The notes under the pieces: model-generated
The model's database searches: none
Seen by the model: the letters and a program-made list of their open reading frames with translations, nothing else
Told to the model about the DNA's origin: nothing
DNA from: Oscillibacter sp. CAG:241
GTDB taxonomy: Bacteria > Bacillota > Clostridia > Oscillospirales > Oscillospiraceae
Reading direction: 5' to 3'
Assembly: GCA_000435975.1 (NCBI GenBank)
Contig: FR884144.1
Coordinates: 1-53,259, forward strand
DNA: 53,259 nt
Made by a program: the position numbers and the translations under genes
Part shown: piece by piece, positions 1 through 8,319 of the stretch
Position numbering within the stretch: position 1 is the stretch's first letter
Layout of the letters: every line of letters begins with the position of its first letter

Positions 1-118
1 TGTTCAGGACATATTTATCCTCCAGCAGCTGCCGCGTCCGCGAATCCAGCTGCGGCCAGACCCGCCAAAGCACATCGGCATCGTCCCCTGCCGCCTTCAG
101 GCGGCTTCTTCTGTTCAT
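1..118 (-). CDS. small protein of mobile element, cut by window edge
   Basis: This minus-strand frame opens with an ATG at 118 and runs off the left edge, so only about 39 N-terminal residues are visible. The residues MNRRSRLKAAGDD and a following helix rich in Leu, Arg and Asp could belong to a small sigma-region-4-like or other helix-turn-helix protein, a type often found beside recombinases in clostridial elements. That is a guess from composition, and no diagnostic motif is visible. It lies 6 bp downstream of the next small gene on the same strand, so the two are probably co-transcribed within the element that carries the serine recombinase. Confidence 0.4.
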   Translation of the reverse strand, partial: MNRRSRLKAAGDDADVLWRVWPQLDSRTRQLLEDKYVLN

Positions 119-124
119 CTCAGG

Positions 125-310
125 TTACACCTCCAGACGGACGTACTCGTCCATATGCCGGGTGTAGTAAGCGCTCATATTCTCGCTCAGGCGCTTGCTC
201 ATCTTCTCCAGAGCCTCCGGAGGAACCTTGTCGATCCGCTTGGTCTCGCCGGTCTCCCGGTCGATCAGGTAAAATACACACGTCAGCGGCTGCCGCGTCT
301 CTCCTGCCAT
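125..310 (-). CDS. conserved small protein of recombinase element (61 aa)
   Basis: A 61-residue acidic/basic helical protein of unknown function. The ATG at 310 is preferred because GGGAGGTG lies about 6 nt upstream. An in-frame GTG at 319 would add three residues but sits inside that ribosome-binding site. The sequence has no signal peptide or membrane segment. Its C-terminal half (EKMSKRLSENMSAYYTRH) is a predicted amphipathic helix. Short proteins of this look are common just upstream of sigma-like and recombinase genes in Firmicutes mobile elements, but I do not recognise a named family. It is divergent from the recombinase gene and separated from it by about 210 bp in which I see no clear sigma-A promoter. 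Confidence 0.6.
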   Translation of the reverse strand: MAGETRQPLTCVFYLIDRETGETKRIDKVPPEALEKMSKRLSENMSAYYTRHMDEYVRLEV

Positions 311-520
311 GAGATACACCTCCCATCCAGCTTATGCGCCGGGTGGGATGTCCTATCTCGTTCGCAGCGTTCCGCTGCATACACGGGGGCAGCATTTTCC
401 GCGCACCGGGACTCACCCGGATTCAAGGTGTCGCCGCCTTTTCGACTGCATGATCGCTGTTTTTGTGTTACTGTTAGCCACACCCGTACCCGATTCGGAC
501 ACAGTGAAAGGAGAAACGCC

Positions 521-1978
521 ATGCCCACCAGTGATCTGAAAATTGCCGCCGCCTATATCCGGGTATCCACCGACGACCAGGAGGAGTACTCCCCGGACAG
601 CCAGGTCCGGCTCATCCGGGAGTATGCCAGGAAGAACGGATACCTGCTGCCGGAGGAATATGTGTTCCAGGATGACGGCATTTCCGCCGCCACCGCCCGG
701 AAGCGCCCGGCCTTCAACCGCATGATCGCCCTGGCCAAGGAGAAAGAAAGGCCCTTCGACGCGATCCTGGTGCTGATGTTCAGCCGCTTTGCCCGCAATC
801 GAGAGGAGAGCGTGCTGTACAAGGGTCTGCTGCGCAAACAGGGCATTTCCGTGATCTCCGTCAAGGAGCCCGCCGTGGACGGCCCCTTCGGCACGCTGAT
901 CGAAAGCATCATCGAGTGGTTTGACGAATATTACCTTATCAACCTGTCCGCCGAGGTCAAGCGCGGCATGAGCGAAAAGTTTCTCCGGGGCGAAGCCATG
1001 GGCACAGCGCCCTTCGGTTACCGCATCGACAGTGCCAACAAGACCTTCACGGTGGATCCGGAACGGGCGGAGATCGTGTGCGATGTGTTCCGCTCCTACG
1101 CCGATGGCGCCGGGCTCCGGGACATCGCCGTGCAGCTGGGCGATGCCGGGATCACTACGCGGCGCGGCAACCGGCCGGACAACCGATTTGTGGAGTATAT
1201 GCTCCGCAACCCCGTATACATCGGGAAGATCCGTTGGACGCCCGGACACAAAACCCGGTATTCCCGCGTACATATAGCGGACGGCGTGGAGGTTGTGGAC
1301 GGCAAGCACCCGCCGATCGTCTCCATGGACCTGTGGGAGGCTGTGCAGCGCCGCATGGATCAGCGCAAGGCGGCCTACGGGAGGTACCAGCGTCAGGCTC
1401 CCGCTGCCTGGATGATGCGGGGCCTGGTGCGCTGCAGCGCCTGCGGAGCCACGCTGATCATGGCCGGCCGAAGCTCCTCCTGCCCCTTTCTCCAGTGCCA
1501 CAGCTACGCCAAGGGTTCCTGTCACACGTCCCATTCCTTATCCCTGCGGAGGGCCAACGCCGCCGTGCTGGCGGGCCTGCGGCGCTCTGTTGGTACGCTG
1601 ACCTTCCATATGGTCCCCCACCTGACGTCCGCCCCGTCCCGTGCCGCAGACTATGGCCGTCTGCTGGAGCAGGAGCGCCGAAGGCTGGCCCGCTGCAAGG
1701 ATGCCTACCAGGCCGGCGTAGATACTCTGGAGGAATACCGCGACAACAAGGCGCGGTTGGAGGAGCGTATCCGCCGCATAGAAGAACAGGCCGCTTCAGC
1801 TGCTGCGGCCCCGGAATCCTTCGATAAGGCCGCTTATGGAAAAAAAGCGGCGGACATCCTCCGCTTCCTGGAGACATCCGCCGACGAAGGCGCCAAAAAT
1901 GAGGTCCTCCGTTCCGTCGTTGACCATATCACCTATGAAAAGGCCAGCCGGCACCTGGCCATATACTTCTACACCTAA
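521..1978 (+). CDS. large serine recombinase (integrase/excisionase of the element)
   Basis: A 485-residue large serine recombinase that would integrate and excise the element by attP x attB recombination. The resolvase domain occupies roughly residues 8-150 with the nucleophile Ser16 in YIRVSTDDQ and the conserved arginines in FSRFARNREE. A recombinase domain follows (APFGYRI, about 165-280), then a Cys zinc ribbon (RCSACG ... CHSYAKGSC) and a coiled coil near 385-425. The start at 521 is chosen because AAAGGAGA lies 8 nt upstream and the resolvase fold begins at once; the longer open frame upstream has no family similarity. The gene ends about 20 bp before the cotJC fragment, placing the recombinase at the extreme right end of its element, as is typical for such integrases. 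Confidence 0.93.
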   Translation: MPTSDLKIAAAYIRVSTDDQEEYSPDSQVRLIREYARKNGYLLPEEYVFQDDGISAATARKRPAFNRMIALAKEKERPFDAILVLMFSRFARNREESVLYKGLLRKQGISVISVKEPAVDGPFGTLIESIIEWFDEYYLINLSAEVKRGMSEKFLRGEAMGTAPFGYRIDSANKTFTVDPERAEIVCDVFRSYADGAGLRDIAVQLGDAGITTRRGNRPDNRFVEYMLRNPVYIGKIRWTPGHKTRYSRVHIADGVEVVDGKHPPIVSMDLWEAVQRRMDQRKAAYGRYQRQAPAAWMMRGLVRCSACGATLIMAGRSSSCPFLQCHSYAKGSCHTSHSLSLRRANAAVLAGLRRSVGTLTFHMVPHLTSAPSRAADYGRLLEQERRRLARCKDAYQAGVDTLEEYRDNKARLEERIRRIEEQAASAAAAPESFDKAAYGKKAADILRFLETSADEGAKNEVLRSVVDHITYEKASRHLAIYFYT

Positions 1979-2004
1979 TTACATCCTTTTGCCATCAGGT
2001 GGGC
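1979..2004. other. probable right attachment junction (attR) of the element
   Basis: Recognisable CotJC coding sequence begins at the Gly-Gly-Pro-Asp codons at 1998, directly after 19 bp that follow the recombinase stop. The crossover should therefore lie within a few bases of 1990-2004. The exact core dinucleotide cannot be fixed without the left junction, which is outside this window. This is inferred from the position of the gene break. Confidence 0.55.
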
Positions 2005-2507
2005 CGGATGGGGAACTCGGTGCATCGCTGCGGTATCTGAGTCAGCGGTACTCCATGCCATATCCGGAGCTGAAGGCTTTGCTGACGGACATCGGCGTGG
2101 AGGAGCTCGGGCACCTTGAGATTATTGGCACCATCGTTCATCAGCTGACCCGGAGCATGACGCCGGAGGAGATCAAGAAGGCCGGATACGAGGCGTACTT
2201 CGTGGACCACACCGCCGGTGTTTATCCGGCCGCCGCCTCCGGCTTCCCGTGGAACGCTGCGTCTATGGCTGTGAAGGGCGACCTGATCGCCGATCTGACG
2301 GAGGATCTGGCCGCCGAGCAAAAAGCCCGGGTCACCTATGACAACATCCTGCGTCTGTCCGACGACCCGGACGTCAACGACGTCATCAAGTTCCTGCGGG
2401 CGCGGGAGATCGTGCATTTCCAGCGCTTCGGTGAAGGGCTGCGGCTGGCTAAGGAGAAGATGGATCAGAAGAACCTGTATTTCGTGAACCCTTCGTTTGA
2501 CCAGTAA
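1998..2507 (+). pseudogene. cotJC: cotJC, 3' fragment of spore-coat manganese-catalase-like gene, interrupted by the element
   Basis: The last ~169 codons of CotJC, a spore coat protein of the manganese catalase family. The homology starts abruptly at GGPDGELGASLRYLSQRYS and then follows the family through VDHTAGVYPAAASG, AEQKARVTYDNILRL and EIVHFQRFGE to NPSFDQ. Carboxylate/His metal ligands are visible in EELGHLE and EIVHFQRF. A normal CotJC has about 30 further N-terminal residues before this point, and these are missing because the recombinase element has landed there. The remaining reading frame is undamaged, which fits an insertion that can be reversed. The nearest in-frame ATG is at 2055, so the fragment alone would make at best a shortened protein. 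Confidence 0.85.
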
Positions 2508-2536
2508 TCCCCTGCGAAAAGGCACCAAAATCAGAA

Positions 2537-2586
2537 CACCCCCTGCCAGGCGGCTCAGTGTGCTGCCTGGCAGGGGGTGCTTTCTA
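2537..2586. terminator. terminator between cotJC and the virion operon
   Basis: A perfect 15-bp stem (2537-2551 with 2565-2579) around a 13-nt loop is followed on the plus strand by CTTTCTATTGTT. It sits between the convergent cotJC fragment and the peptidoglycan-binding protein gene, so it probably ends transcription from both sides. Confidence 0.75.
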
Positions 2587-2593
2587 TTGTTCA

Positions 2594-3682
2594 TTATTCC
2601 GTCATGGGAATATTATTCTGGCCCAACAGCTTTTCAAAGCGGCGCAGCTGCAGAGGCGTCATCCGGTCCCGGTACTGCATAAACAGCTTTTTTACCTGGC
2701 GGGTGTCCCCCTTCCCCAGATAACGATTCATGGTGCGCTCCAGACTCTCGCTGGCAGCGGAACTCAGGGACGTCTTTTTCCCGCCGCTCTTGGCCGAAGA
2801 ACGGGAGCTGCCGCCGCCTTTTCCTGTGCCGGAGCTCTCCAGCTTCTGCTGCGCCAGAGCGGCGTCCTGCTCCTGCTTCGCCCGGCTGGCGTAATATTTC
2901 ATCAAGGCCAGATAGTTGCTGTAGTCCTGCTTTTCCAGGGATTCATAGCGGTCCCGGGCCTGGCGGGAGGCGTTCTGCCAATCCTCCACCTGGTCCCGCC
3001 ACTGATCATACGCGGATGCATCCTGTCCCTGCAGCAGCTTGTACTGGTCCAGCAGTGCCTGTTCCTGACTCTCGTACCGGTCCCAGGCGTTCTGCTGCAA
3101 TTGCGGCACCAGTGCCGCCAGCTCCTGCATATAGCGGCCATACTCCTGCTGGCCGGCCTGCTGGGCATATGTGGAGTCATACCCGCCGGTCAGGCCAGCC
3201 GCCTGCCCCAGGGCATCCTCCATGGCCGTCTGTCCCTGACGCTGGTACAGCCGGGCGTAGCGCTGGAACGTGTCATCCCGGCTGGGGTCATAAGCAAAGG
3301 GCCCGCGCCCCTCCATCTGCCGCAGTAGCTCCTCCATGCGTTCCGTATAGGGGGAGGCATAATCTTCGGGACGGTTGGCCGCCAGCTCCTCCCAGCTGCG
3401 CTTTGCGTCCTGGGTCTCCCGGGATGGCGTATACCCCTTCTCCAGGTCTGCCAGGCGATCCTGTGCCGATTGAACGCCCAGGCTGGCCCAGGTCTTGCTG
3501 CCCGCCACGCCGTCCGGGGTCATGCCCACCCGGCGCTGATAGTCCATCAGGGCTGCCAGTGTCTTTTTCCCGAATCCGCCGTCCACGTCCAGGGAATAGC
3601 CCTCCCGATTCAGAGCCTGCTGCAAGCGGCGAACCTCCTGTCCGGAGGAACCGTACCGTATCGTTGGATAGCTTGATGCCAT
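2594..3682 (-). CDS. virion-associated protein with N-terminal peptidoglycan-binding domain and long coiled coil
   Basis: A 362-residue protein closing the virion operon. Residues 8-70 form a PG_binding_1 domain (GSSGQEVRRLQQALN ... DGVAGSKTWASLG). The rest is Gln/Ala/Tyr/Arg-rich helix, a flexible Gly/Ser stretch near 290-310 and a basic C-terminal segment (RTMNRYLGKGD ... RRFEKLLGQNN). No lytic catalytic domain is visible, so it is not an obvious endolysin. In a podovirus-like particle such a protein could be an internal ejection or tail-tip protein that docks on the cell wall, which is inference. The ATG at 3682 has AAAGGA about 8 nt upstream. It follows the fibre gene by 18 bp. Confidence 0.7.
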   Translation of the reverse strand: MASSYPTIRYGSSGQEVRRLQQALNREGYSLDVDGGFGKKTLAALMDYQRRVGMTPDGVAGSKTWASLGVQSAQDRLADLEKGYTPSRETQDAKRSWEELAANRPEDYASPYTERMEELLRQMEGRGPFAYDPSRDDTFQRYARLYQRQGQTAMEDALGQAAGLTGGYDSTYAQQAGQQEYGRYMQELAALVPQLQQNAWDRYESQEQALLDQYKLLQGQDASAYDQWRDQVEDWQNASRQARDRYESLEKQDYSNYLALMKYYASRAKQEQDAALAQQKLESSGTGKGGGSSRSSAKSGGKKTSLSSAASESLERTMNRYLGKGDTRQVKKLFMQYRDRMTPLQLRRFEKLLGQNNIPMTE

Positions 3683-3700
3683 ATCGTTCGTCCTTTCTTC

Positions 3701-5458
3701 TCACGCCGTCCTGCGCCAGACATACACGACCAGGTACGGCGGCATATTGTTGTGGGCGGCCCCCCCGCCTGCCGAGGCGGACGCGCCCTGATACTCGTTC
3801 CTGCGCCCGTCCGCGTCGTACAGCCGGATGGCCGTCACGCCGGTGACGTCGGACTGCCCCGTGAAGTCATATCCGTGGGTATGGGCGGGCATCTCCGCCT
3901 TGGTCAGGGTGTGTTGGGCCTCGCCTCCGGTTTCCCCCGGTTCATAGACGTCCCCCGCCGCCAGCAGAAACCGGTCCTTCACCTGTTCCCAGGTGCCGCC
4001 GAACAGCGTCTCCGGACTTATCTCCGATGCGGACAGATATATGCTGCCTACCGGCCACACGGCATCCAGCAGGCGCTTGCCCCGGAACCATACGTCCCAG
4101 TCCGGCGCGATATCAACGGCCTTGTCGTGCTCGGCGTACTTGCCCACGCCCACGGCCGTGCCGCCCTGGGCCAGATGTACCGCCACCGCCGCCGTGGGGA
4201 TGGCGTATTCCACCGCCCGCACGGACCCCAGCGCATCCACCGCCGACAGCTCCAGCTCATAGGATGCGGTTTTCAATACGCCCTCAATGATCTGCTCCTG
4301 CCCGTTTTCCAGAGCGGTATAGCCGCTGTAGCTGCCGCCTACCGGCCGCAGCCGGTATCGCACCGTCACGGTGTTGTGCCCGCCTACCGGTGAGCATGCG
4401 CCGGTACACAGTACCTTCACGCAGTCGCCGTCGTCCCGCAGGGTGCCGTCTGCCCCGCACCGGCCCAAGAGCCTGGCTGTCAGCGTGGGGTTGGCATATG
4501 GCAGCACCTCCACGGCGCCGCCTTGCGCCGTCGCCCACCGTCCCCGGGAGTCGGTCACCCGTGCCTCCGGGATCAGCGTCCCCGCCTGCTGGATCGTGCC
4601 GGTCTGGCCGGTAAGGCCCTCTGCTGTCTGCCCGGCAAACTGCACCCGGCAGGATCGGATGCTGCTGCCCCGGGCTCCCGCCGCCGTCACCTGATAGGCC
4701 AGGCGGCTGTATCCCCGGACGCACACACCCCACCCGGCAATGACGGCGTTGTCATTCACCACCTGGGCCGCCAGACTGGCGGTGGGCTTCACCTCTTCCG
4801 GCACATACAGCTTTATCGGGCAGGAGCTGGTCCCCACCACGCTGCTGCCGGAATAGGTGGTGGCCGTCAACACACAGTCCCCGGCCACCGCATCGGTGAT
4901 TTCCTCCGCCAAGGACAGGGGCGGCGTCCATGTCACCCTTGTCTCCCCGGTTTTCCCGCACACCGCGCCATGGGCGCTACCTATCTGATAGTTGATCTTG
5001 TGAGTAAAACCCGCATCCGCCCGCTGCACGGTAATGCTTCCCGTCTGCCCCAAGGTCATGGACCCGGCCTGGAGGCCGGATGCCCGCGGGATCACCGGCA
5101 GCGCCACGGTTTGGGCTACCGACAGCGACGCCGGCGTCCATTGGGAGGTAAAGCCGCTGTACCACGCTGCGGACAAGGCCGCGCTGCCGCTGCCGTCGGA
5201 GCGGTGATTCACTGTCACCGAGCCGCTGCCCAGCTTATACCATCCCTTGCTCTCATACCGATACGGCTGATACACGGTTTTCCCCTGCAAAATATACCGG
5301 CAGCTGTTGGCCGCCTGGTTGTACGACTCCCCGGTCCCATCGTAGATGTACAGCGTCAGCGCCAGTGCAGACCGGTTATTGGCCGCATCCTGGCTGACGG
5401 TATAATCCAGCCGCAGCTGCCACCCGGTGGCCGATACCGGCCCGTAAATGCTCGCCAT
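3701..5458 (-). CDS. phage tail/receptor-binding protein (DUF859-like with C-terminal collar-type domain)
   Basis: A 585-residue beta-rich structural protein. The N-terminal ~430 residues resemble the DUF859 phage structural family, with repeated Ig-like strands (SLSVAQTVALPVIPRAS and later repeats). A C-terminal module near residues 465-585 has the hallmarks of baseplate/tail-collar fibres: WPVGSIYLSASEISPETLF, FGGTWEQVKDRFLLAAGD, AEMPAHTHGY and HNNMPPYLVVYVW. It would bind the host surface. The combination of a DUF859-type shaft with podovirus-type head and nozzle genes points to a mosaic virion. The ATG at 5458 follows GGAGGG and lies 1 bp after the stop of the preceding gene, so the two are translationally coupled. 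Confidence 0.75.
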   Translation of the reverse strand: MASIYGPVSATGWQLRLDYTVSQDAANNRSALALTLYIYDGTGESYNQAANSCRYILQGKTVYQPYRYESKGWYKLGSGSVTVNHRSDGSGSAALSAAWYSGFTSQWTPASLSVAQTVALPVIPRASGLQAGSMTLGQTGSITVQRADAGFTHKINYQIGSAHGAVCGKTGETRVTWTPPLSLAEEITDAVAGDCVLTATTYSGSSVVGTSSCPIKLYVPEEVKPTASLAAQVVNDNAVIAGWGVCVRGYSRLAYQVTAAGARGSSIRSCRVQFAGQTAEGLTGQTGTIQQAGTLIPEARVTDSRGRWATAQGGAVEVLPYANPTLTARLLGRCGADGTLRDDGDCVKVLCTGACSPVGGHNTVTVRYRLRPVGGSYSGYTALENGQEQIIEGVLKTASYELELSAVDALGSVRAVEYAIPTAAVAVHLAQGGTAVGVGKYAEHDKAVDIAPDWDVWFRGKRLLDAVWPVGSIYLSASEISPETLFGGTWEQVKDRFLLAAGDVYEPGETGGEAQHTLTKAEMPAHTHGYDFTGQSDVTGVTAIRLYDADGRRNEYQGASASAGGGAAHNNMPPYLVVYVWRRTA

Positions 5459-5459
5459 C

Positions 5460-6197
5460 TTACCCTCCGATCCACCGGAAGGCCAGTCCCGAGGCGGTGG
5501 TGATCTGCCACTGGCCCAGGGTCACGCCCTCCAGTACCGTGATGTTGGTGATGTACAGCCGGTTGTTGGACACATACGCCACCTCGTTGGCATCCTGCCA
5601 GAAGGACAGACGCTGGGCGGTGAAGGTGGCCCGGAAGTTGTTCTGGTCCACCACCGTTTCCCCGTCCACGTCCGTCACCGTCAGCCCCTGGCCAACGGCC
5701 ACGCCGTAAATGGGAATGGAGCCGTTATAGCCCACGATGCCGGTGCGGATATAGCCCTCCGTCTCCGTCTTATACTGTCCAAAGGCGGCGCTGACGGCGT
5801 CGGTGTTGGCCTGCAGATCCGAGCAGAAGCTGTAATACTGGGTCAGCGCCTCCGGATTTGCCTCCAGATACGCGCTCAGCCGCTCCACATACGTTCCGAA
5901 ATCCGACACCGCCACATATTCGCCCTCCAGCCGGGCAGACAGCTGCTCCATCTGCCGCTTCACCAGCCGGGCAGTTTTGACGATCAGGGATTTCAGCTCC
6001 TGATAGCCCGTGCTCTCCTTCCGGCCCGTCCCCTGATGAGTCGACGTTCCGCCGCCGGACGCCGCCCCGGTGCCGCCGGATTCCAGCTGCCCCAGGGCAA
6101 GATTCAGCTGCTGTGCCATCTGGAATAGATACGCATATTGGGCCACGGCCATCTGCTGGGGACTGCCGTTGGGCGCTGGAGGCATAGAAAGCGTCAC
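5460..6197 (-). CDS. putative tail-connected structural protein (245 aa)
   Basis: Unrecognised 245-residue protein in the virion operon. The N-terminal 40 residues are helical and hydrophobic/Gln-rich (AVAQYAYLFQMAQQLNLALG). A Gly/Thr/Ser linker follows near 40-60, then a helical part and a beta-rich C-terminal third with the segment GLTVTDVDGETVVDQNNFRA, which looks like a strand-rich tail or baseplate module. It starts with a GTG at 6197 that overlaps the nozzle gene by 4 bp (GTGA), so it is translationally coupled to it. Its place between the nozzle and fibre genes suggests that it connects the two. No enzyme motif is visible. Confidence 0.6.
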   Translation of the reverse strand: MTLSMPPAPNGSPQQMAVAQYAYLFQMAQQLNLALGQLESGGTGAASGGGTSTHQGTGRKESTGYQELKSLIVKTARLVKRQMEQLSARLEGEYVAVSDFGTYVERLSAYLEANPEALTQYYSFCSDLQANTDAVSAAFGQYKTETEGYIRTGIVGYNGSIPIYGVAVGQGLTVTDVDGETVVDQNNFRATFTAQRLSFWQDANEVAYVSNNRLYITNITVLEGVTLGQWQITTASGLAFRWIGG

Positions 6198-7912
6198 GGC
6201 CCATCACTTCCCTTCTCATACACCGCCGACAGGCTGTAGATCCGGCAGCCCCCCTGGCCGGTAAGCCGCAGCCGCAGCTGACGGCACCGCCTGGGCCGCA
6301 CATGCATGGTGCACGCCCGCAGCCGCCCCACGCCGCAGAGACTTCCGGCAGGCTGCCAGCTGCCGCCTTCGTCATAACTGACCCAAGCCCGGACAGTGCT
6401 GTCCGCCTCCGGCAAAAGCCGCAGGCTCAGCCGCACCAGATACCGGCTCTCCGGCGCATCCAATCCCAGTTCCCCGGTTTCCGCCAGCCACTGCACCGGC
6501 CCCTCCCGGTTCTCGCCGGAGCCCTTCATAGCCAGCAGCTGTCCCGCCGCCGTCAGGCAGTACAGGTCGCCGCCCCAGGGCGCAAAGCCCACAGCCTCCA
6601 CGCCGTCCTCCCGATACCAAAGACCCTGCCGGGTGTCCAGCACCAGCAGGTGCCACGCGCCGTTTTCATCGGCAGCTGAGAGATAATAGGACCCGTCCAG
6701 AGCCCCCGCCACGGCGTTGTGATACCGCATCTCTCCCAGTGCCTGAGATACATGCACCGGCATGCTGCCGTCAAACACGCACACGCCGCCCTGGCTGTGG
6801 TAATACAGCTTTCCGTCCACCACCCGCAGGCTGCCGCTGCTGCCGGACTTCACCCCGGCGCACTGCACCGTCACGATCTGATGGGCGCCGCTGGCGCTGG
6901 GATATACCCGTTCCATGCAGTTTTCCTTGAAAAACAACGGATTCCCCAGATAATCCGCCGCTCCGGTGAAGGCCCCGTCGGAGCCGCGGGACGCGGCATA
7001 GCTGTCGGTAGACAGTCCCGCATAGCAGTTCCAGTTTTTGAAGTCCCCCAGCTTGCTGGCATAGATGGCATTCACCGCCTGCCCGTTTACGATACCGTAT
7101 TTGCACCCCCACAGCCGGTTGCCGCTCTCCACTACATAATCCATATCCGGCACGGACCGTTCCACCGTCACCGGGTCCGACTGGGACGACAGACTCCGGG
7201 GTAGAGCCGTCACCACCACATAATCGTCCTCCACAGACCGCAGCGGAAAGCTGCCGTTGAGAGCCGTCTCCCGGCACCCGCTGACGGCGACGCCGTCTCC
7301 GGCGGTAAAGCCAATGCCGATGCCCGCCGCATTCATGCGCACGCACACATCGTCCACCGCCGTCCAGCCGTCCTCGCCGTACTGCCGCAGGGCAGTCTCA
7401 TCGCCGCCGGTATCCAGCCACAGGCTGCCGGCCTCCGGCTCCTCCGGGGCCTCGTCCGCCGCCAGATACCCGCTGTATACCGTGCCGTCGGGCCGGCACA
7501 GGGCGAAGGATACCTCCCCTTCCGTGACACGCTTATTTTCCAGACTGCCGAAATCCGTCAGGTCCTTGGTATTGATGTATGCCTTATCCGGCCAGATCAG
7601 CAGCCATGCGCCCATGCTGATCAGCTGCTTTCTCCCCTCCGACAGCACCAGCCCCGCGGCGCTGCCGTTTACATACAGGGTGTGCCCGTCCACCCAGATA
7701 AGCCCGTCCTTGGCGGTCAGGCCCCCGGGAGCGGTAACGCTTCCCGCTATCCCCCGCGGGCGGCGCACCGTCAGGGCGGGATACCCGTCGGCGCACAGAT
7801 TCTCCATCTCCCGGAAGCTGCCCTCCTGCCCCCGGGGCCGTCGGTCCAGTCCCAGAAACCGACTCACCGTCACCCGGCTCTGCCGTGGGGTGCTCAGCTG
7901 CGGAAAATACAT
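6194..7912 (-). CDS. putative phage tail nozzle/stabilisation protein (P22 gp10 / T7 gp12-like)
   Basis: A 572-residue beta-propeller-like protein. The opening (VSRFLGLDRRPRGQEGSFREMENL) and the repeated short strands with aromatic and Gly-Asp turns (LIWVDGHTLYVNGSAAG, GQAVNAIYASKLGDFKNWNCY, GVCVFDGSMPVHVS) are typical of proteins that build the nozzle below the portal in short-tailed phages. The assignment rests on layout and on these repeats rather than on a catalytic motif. The ATG at 7912 has GGAGGGAGGAG just upstream. It follows the adaptor gene by 13 bp. A tail nozzle with no tape-measure or tube gene nearby supports a podovirus-like morphology. Confidence 0.65.
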   Translation of the reverse strand: MYFPQLSTPRQSRVTVSRFLGLDRRPRGQEGSFREMENLCADGYPALTVRRPRGIAGSVTAPGGLTAKDGLIWVDGHTLYVNGSAAGLVLSEGRKQLISMGAWLLIWPDKAYINTKDLTDFGSLENKRVTEGEVSFALCRPDGTVYSGYLAADEAPEEPEAGSLWLDTGGDETALRQYGEDGWTAVDDVCVRMNAAGIGIGFTAGDGVAVSGCRETALNGSFPLRSVEDDYVVVTALPRSLSSQSDPVTVERSVPDMDYVVESGNRLWGCKYGIVNGQAVNAIYASKLGDFKNWNCYAGLSTDSYAASRGSDGAFTGAADYLGNPLFFKENCMERVYPSASGAHQIVTVQCAGVKSGSSGSLRVVDGKLYYHSQGGVCVFDGSMPVHVSQALGEMRYHNAVAGALDGSYYLSAADENGAWHLLVLDTRQGLWYREDGVEAVGFAPWGGDLYCLTAAGQLLAMKGSGENREGPVQWLAETGELGLDAPESRYLVRLSLRLLPEADSTVRAWVSYDEGGSWQPAGSLCGVGRLRACTMHVRPRRCRQLRLRLTGQGGCRIYSLSAVYEKGSDGP

Positions 7913-7925
7913 GCTCCTCCCTCCT

Positions 7926-8303
7926 TCAGCACAGGCGCAGGGCCTGGACCTGCCGCCGGGGCAGATGCTCCCTGCACCAATAGTCCCGCAGGGTCATCAG
8001 CCCGTTGTTCCACAGAGCCATGGCGTTGTTATACCGCTCCAGCTCCCCGTTGGCATAGTGGATCTGGGCCTCCACATAGTGGCGGTACAGCCCGTCATAG
8101 GGCGCCGGCGCCAGCAGCTCCGCCGCGTCTGTCAGCTCCCCGGGCAGCACTGCACCCTGGCCGCCCTCATGAACCCGGACTACCTCCTCCAGCACGAAAC
8201 CCTCCGCCTGCCGCAGCCACCGGCGCTTCTGCTCTCCCGGATAGCTGTTGGGCAGCAGGTCATCCACCTGGGCCAGCACCTGCCCCGCTGTCATCTGCCC
8301 CAT
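7926..8303 (-). CDS. putative head-tail adaptor / head completion protein (125 aa)
   Basis: A 125-residue mostly helical protein in the position of the adaptor of short-tailed phages (T7 gp11 or P22 gp4 type). Visible features are AGQVLAQVDDLLPNSYPGEQKRRWL at the N-terminus and a conserved-looking tyrosine-rich helix (YDGLYRHYVEAQIHYANGELE). The adaptor ring binds under the portal and receives the nozzle, which agrees with the order here: capsid, small protein, adaptor, nozzle. The ATG at 8303 follows GAGAGGAGGC. The functional call is by position and fold type, so it is tentative. Confidence 0.6.
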   Translation of the reverse strand: MGQMTAGQVLAQVDDLLPNSYPGEQKRRWLRQAEGFVLEEVVRVHEGGQGAVLPGELTDAAELLAPAPYDGLYRHYVEAQIHYANGELERYNNAMALWNNGLMTLRDYWCREHLPRRQVQALRLC

Positions 8304-8319
8304 TACCGTGCCTCCTCTC

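Noticed and set aside
155..520. Upstream extension of the serine recombinase frame
   Set aside because: The 122 extra codons have no resolvase similarity and the ATG at 521 has a good ribosome-binding site directly before the YIRVS motif.
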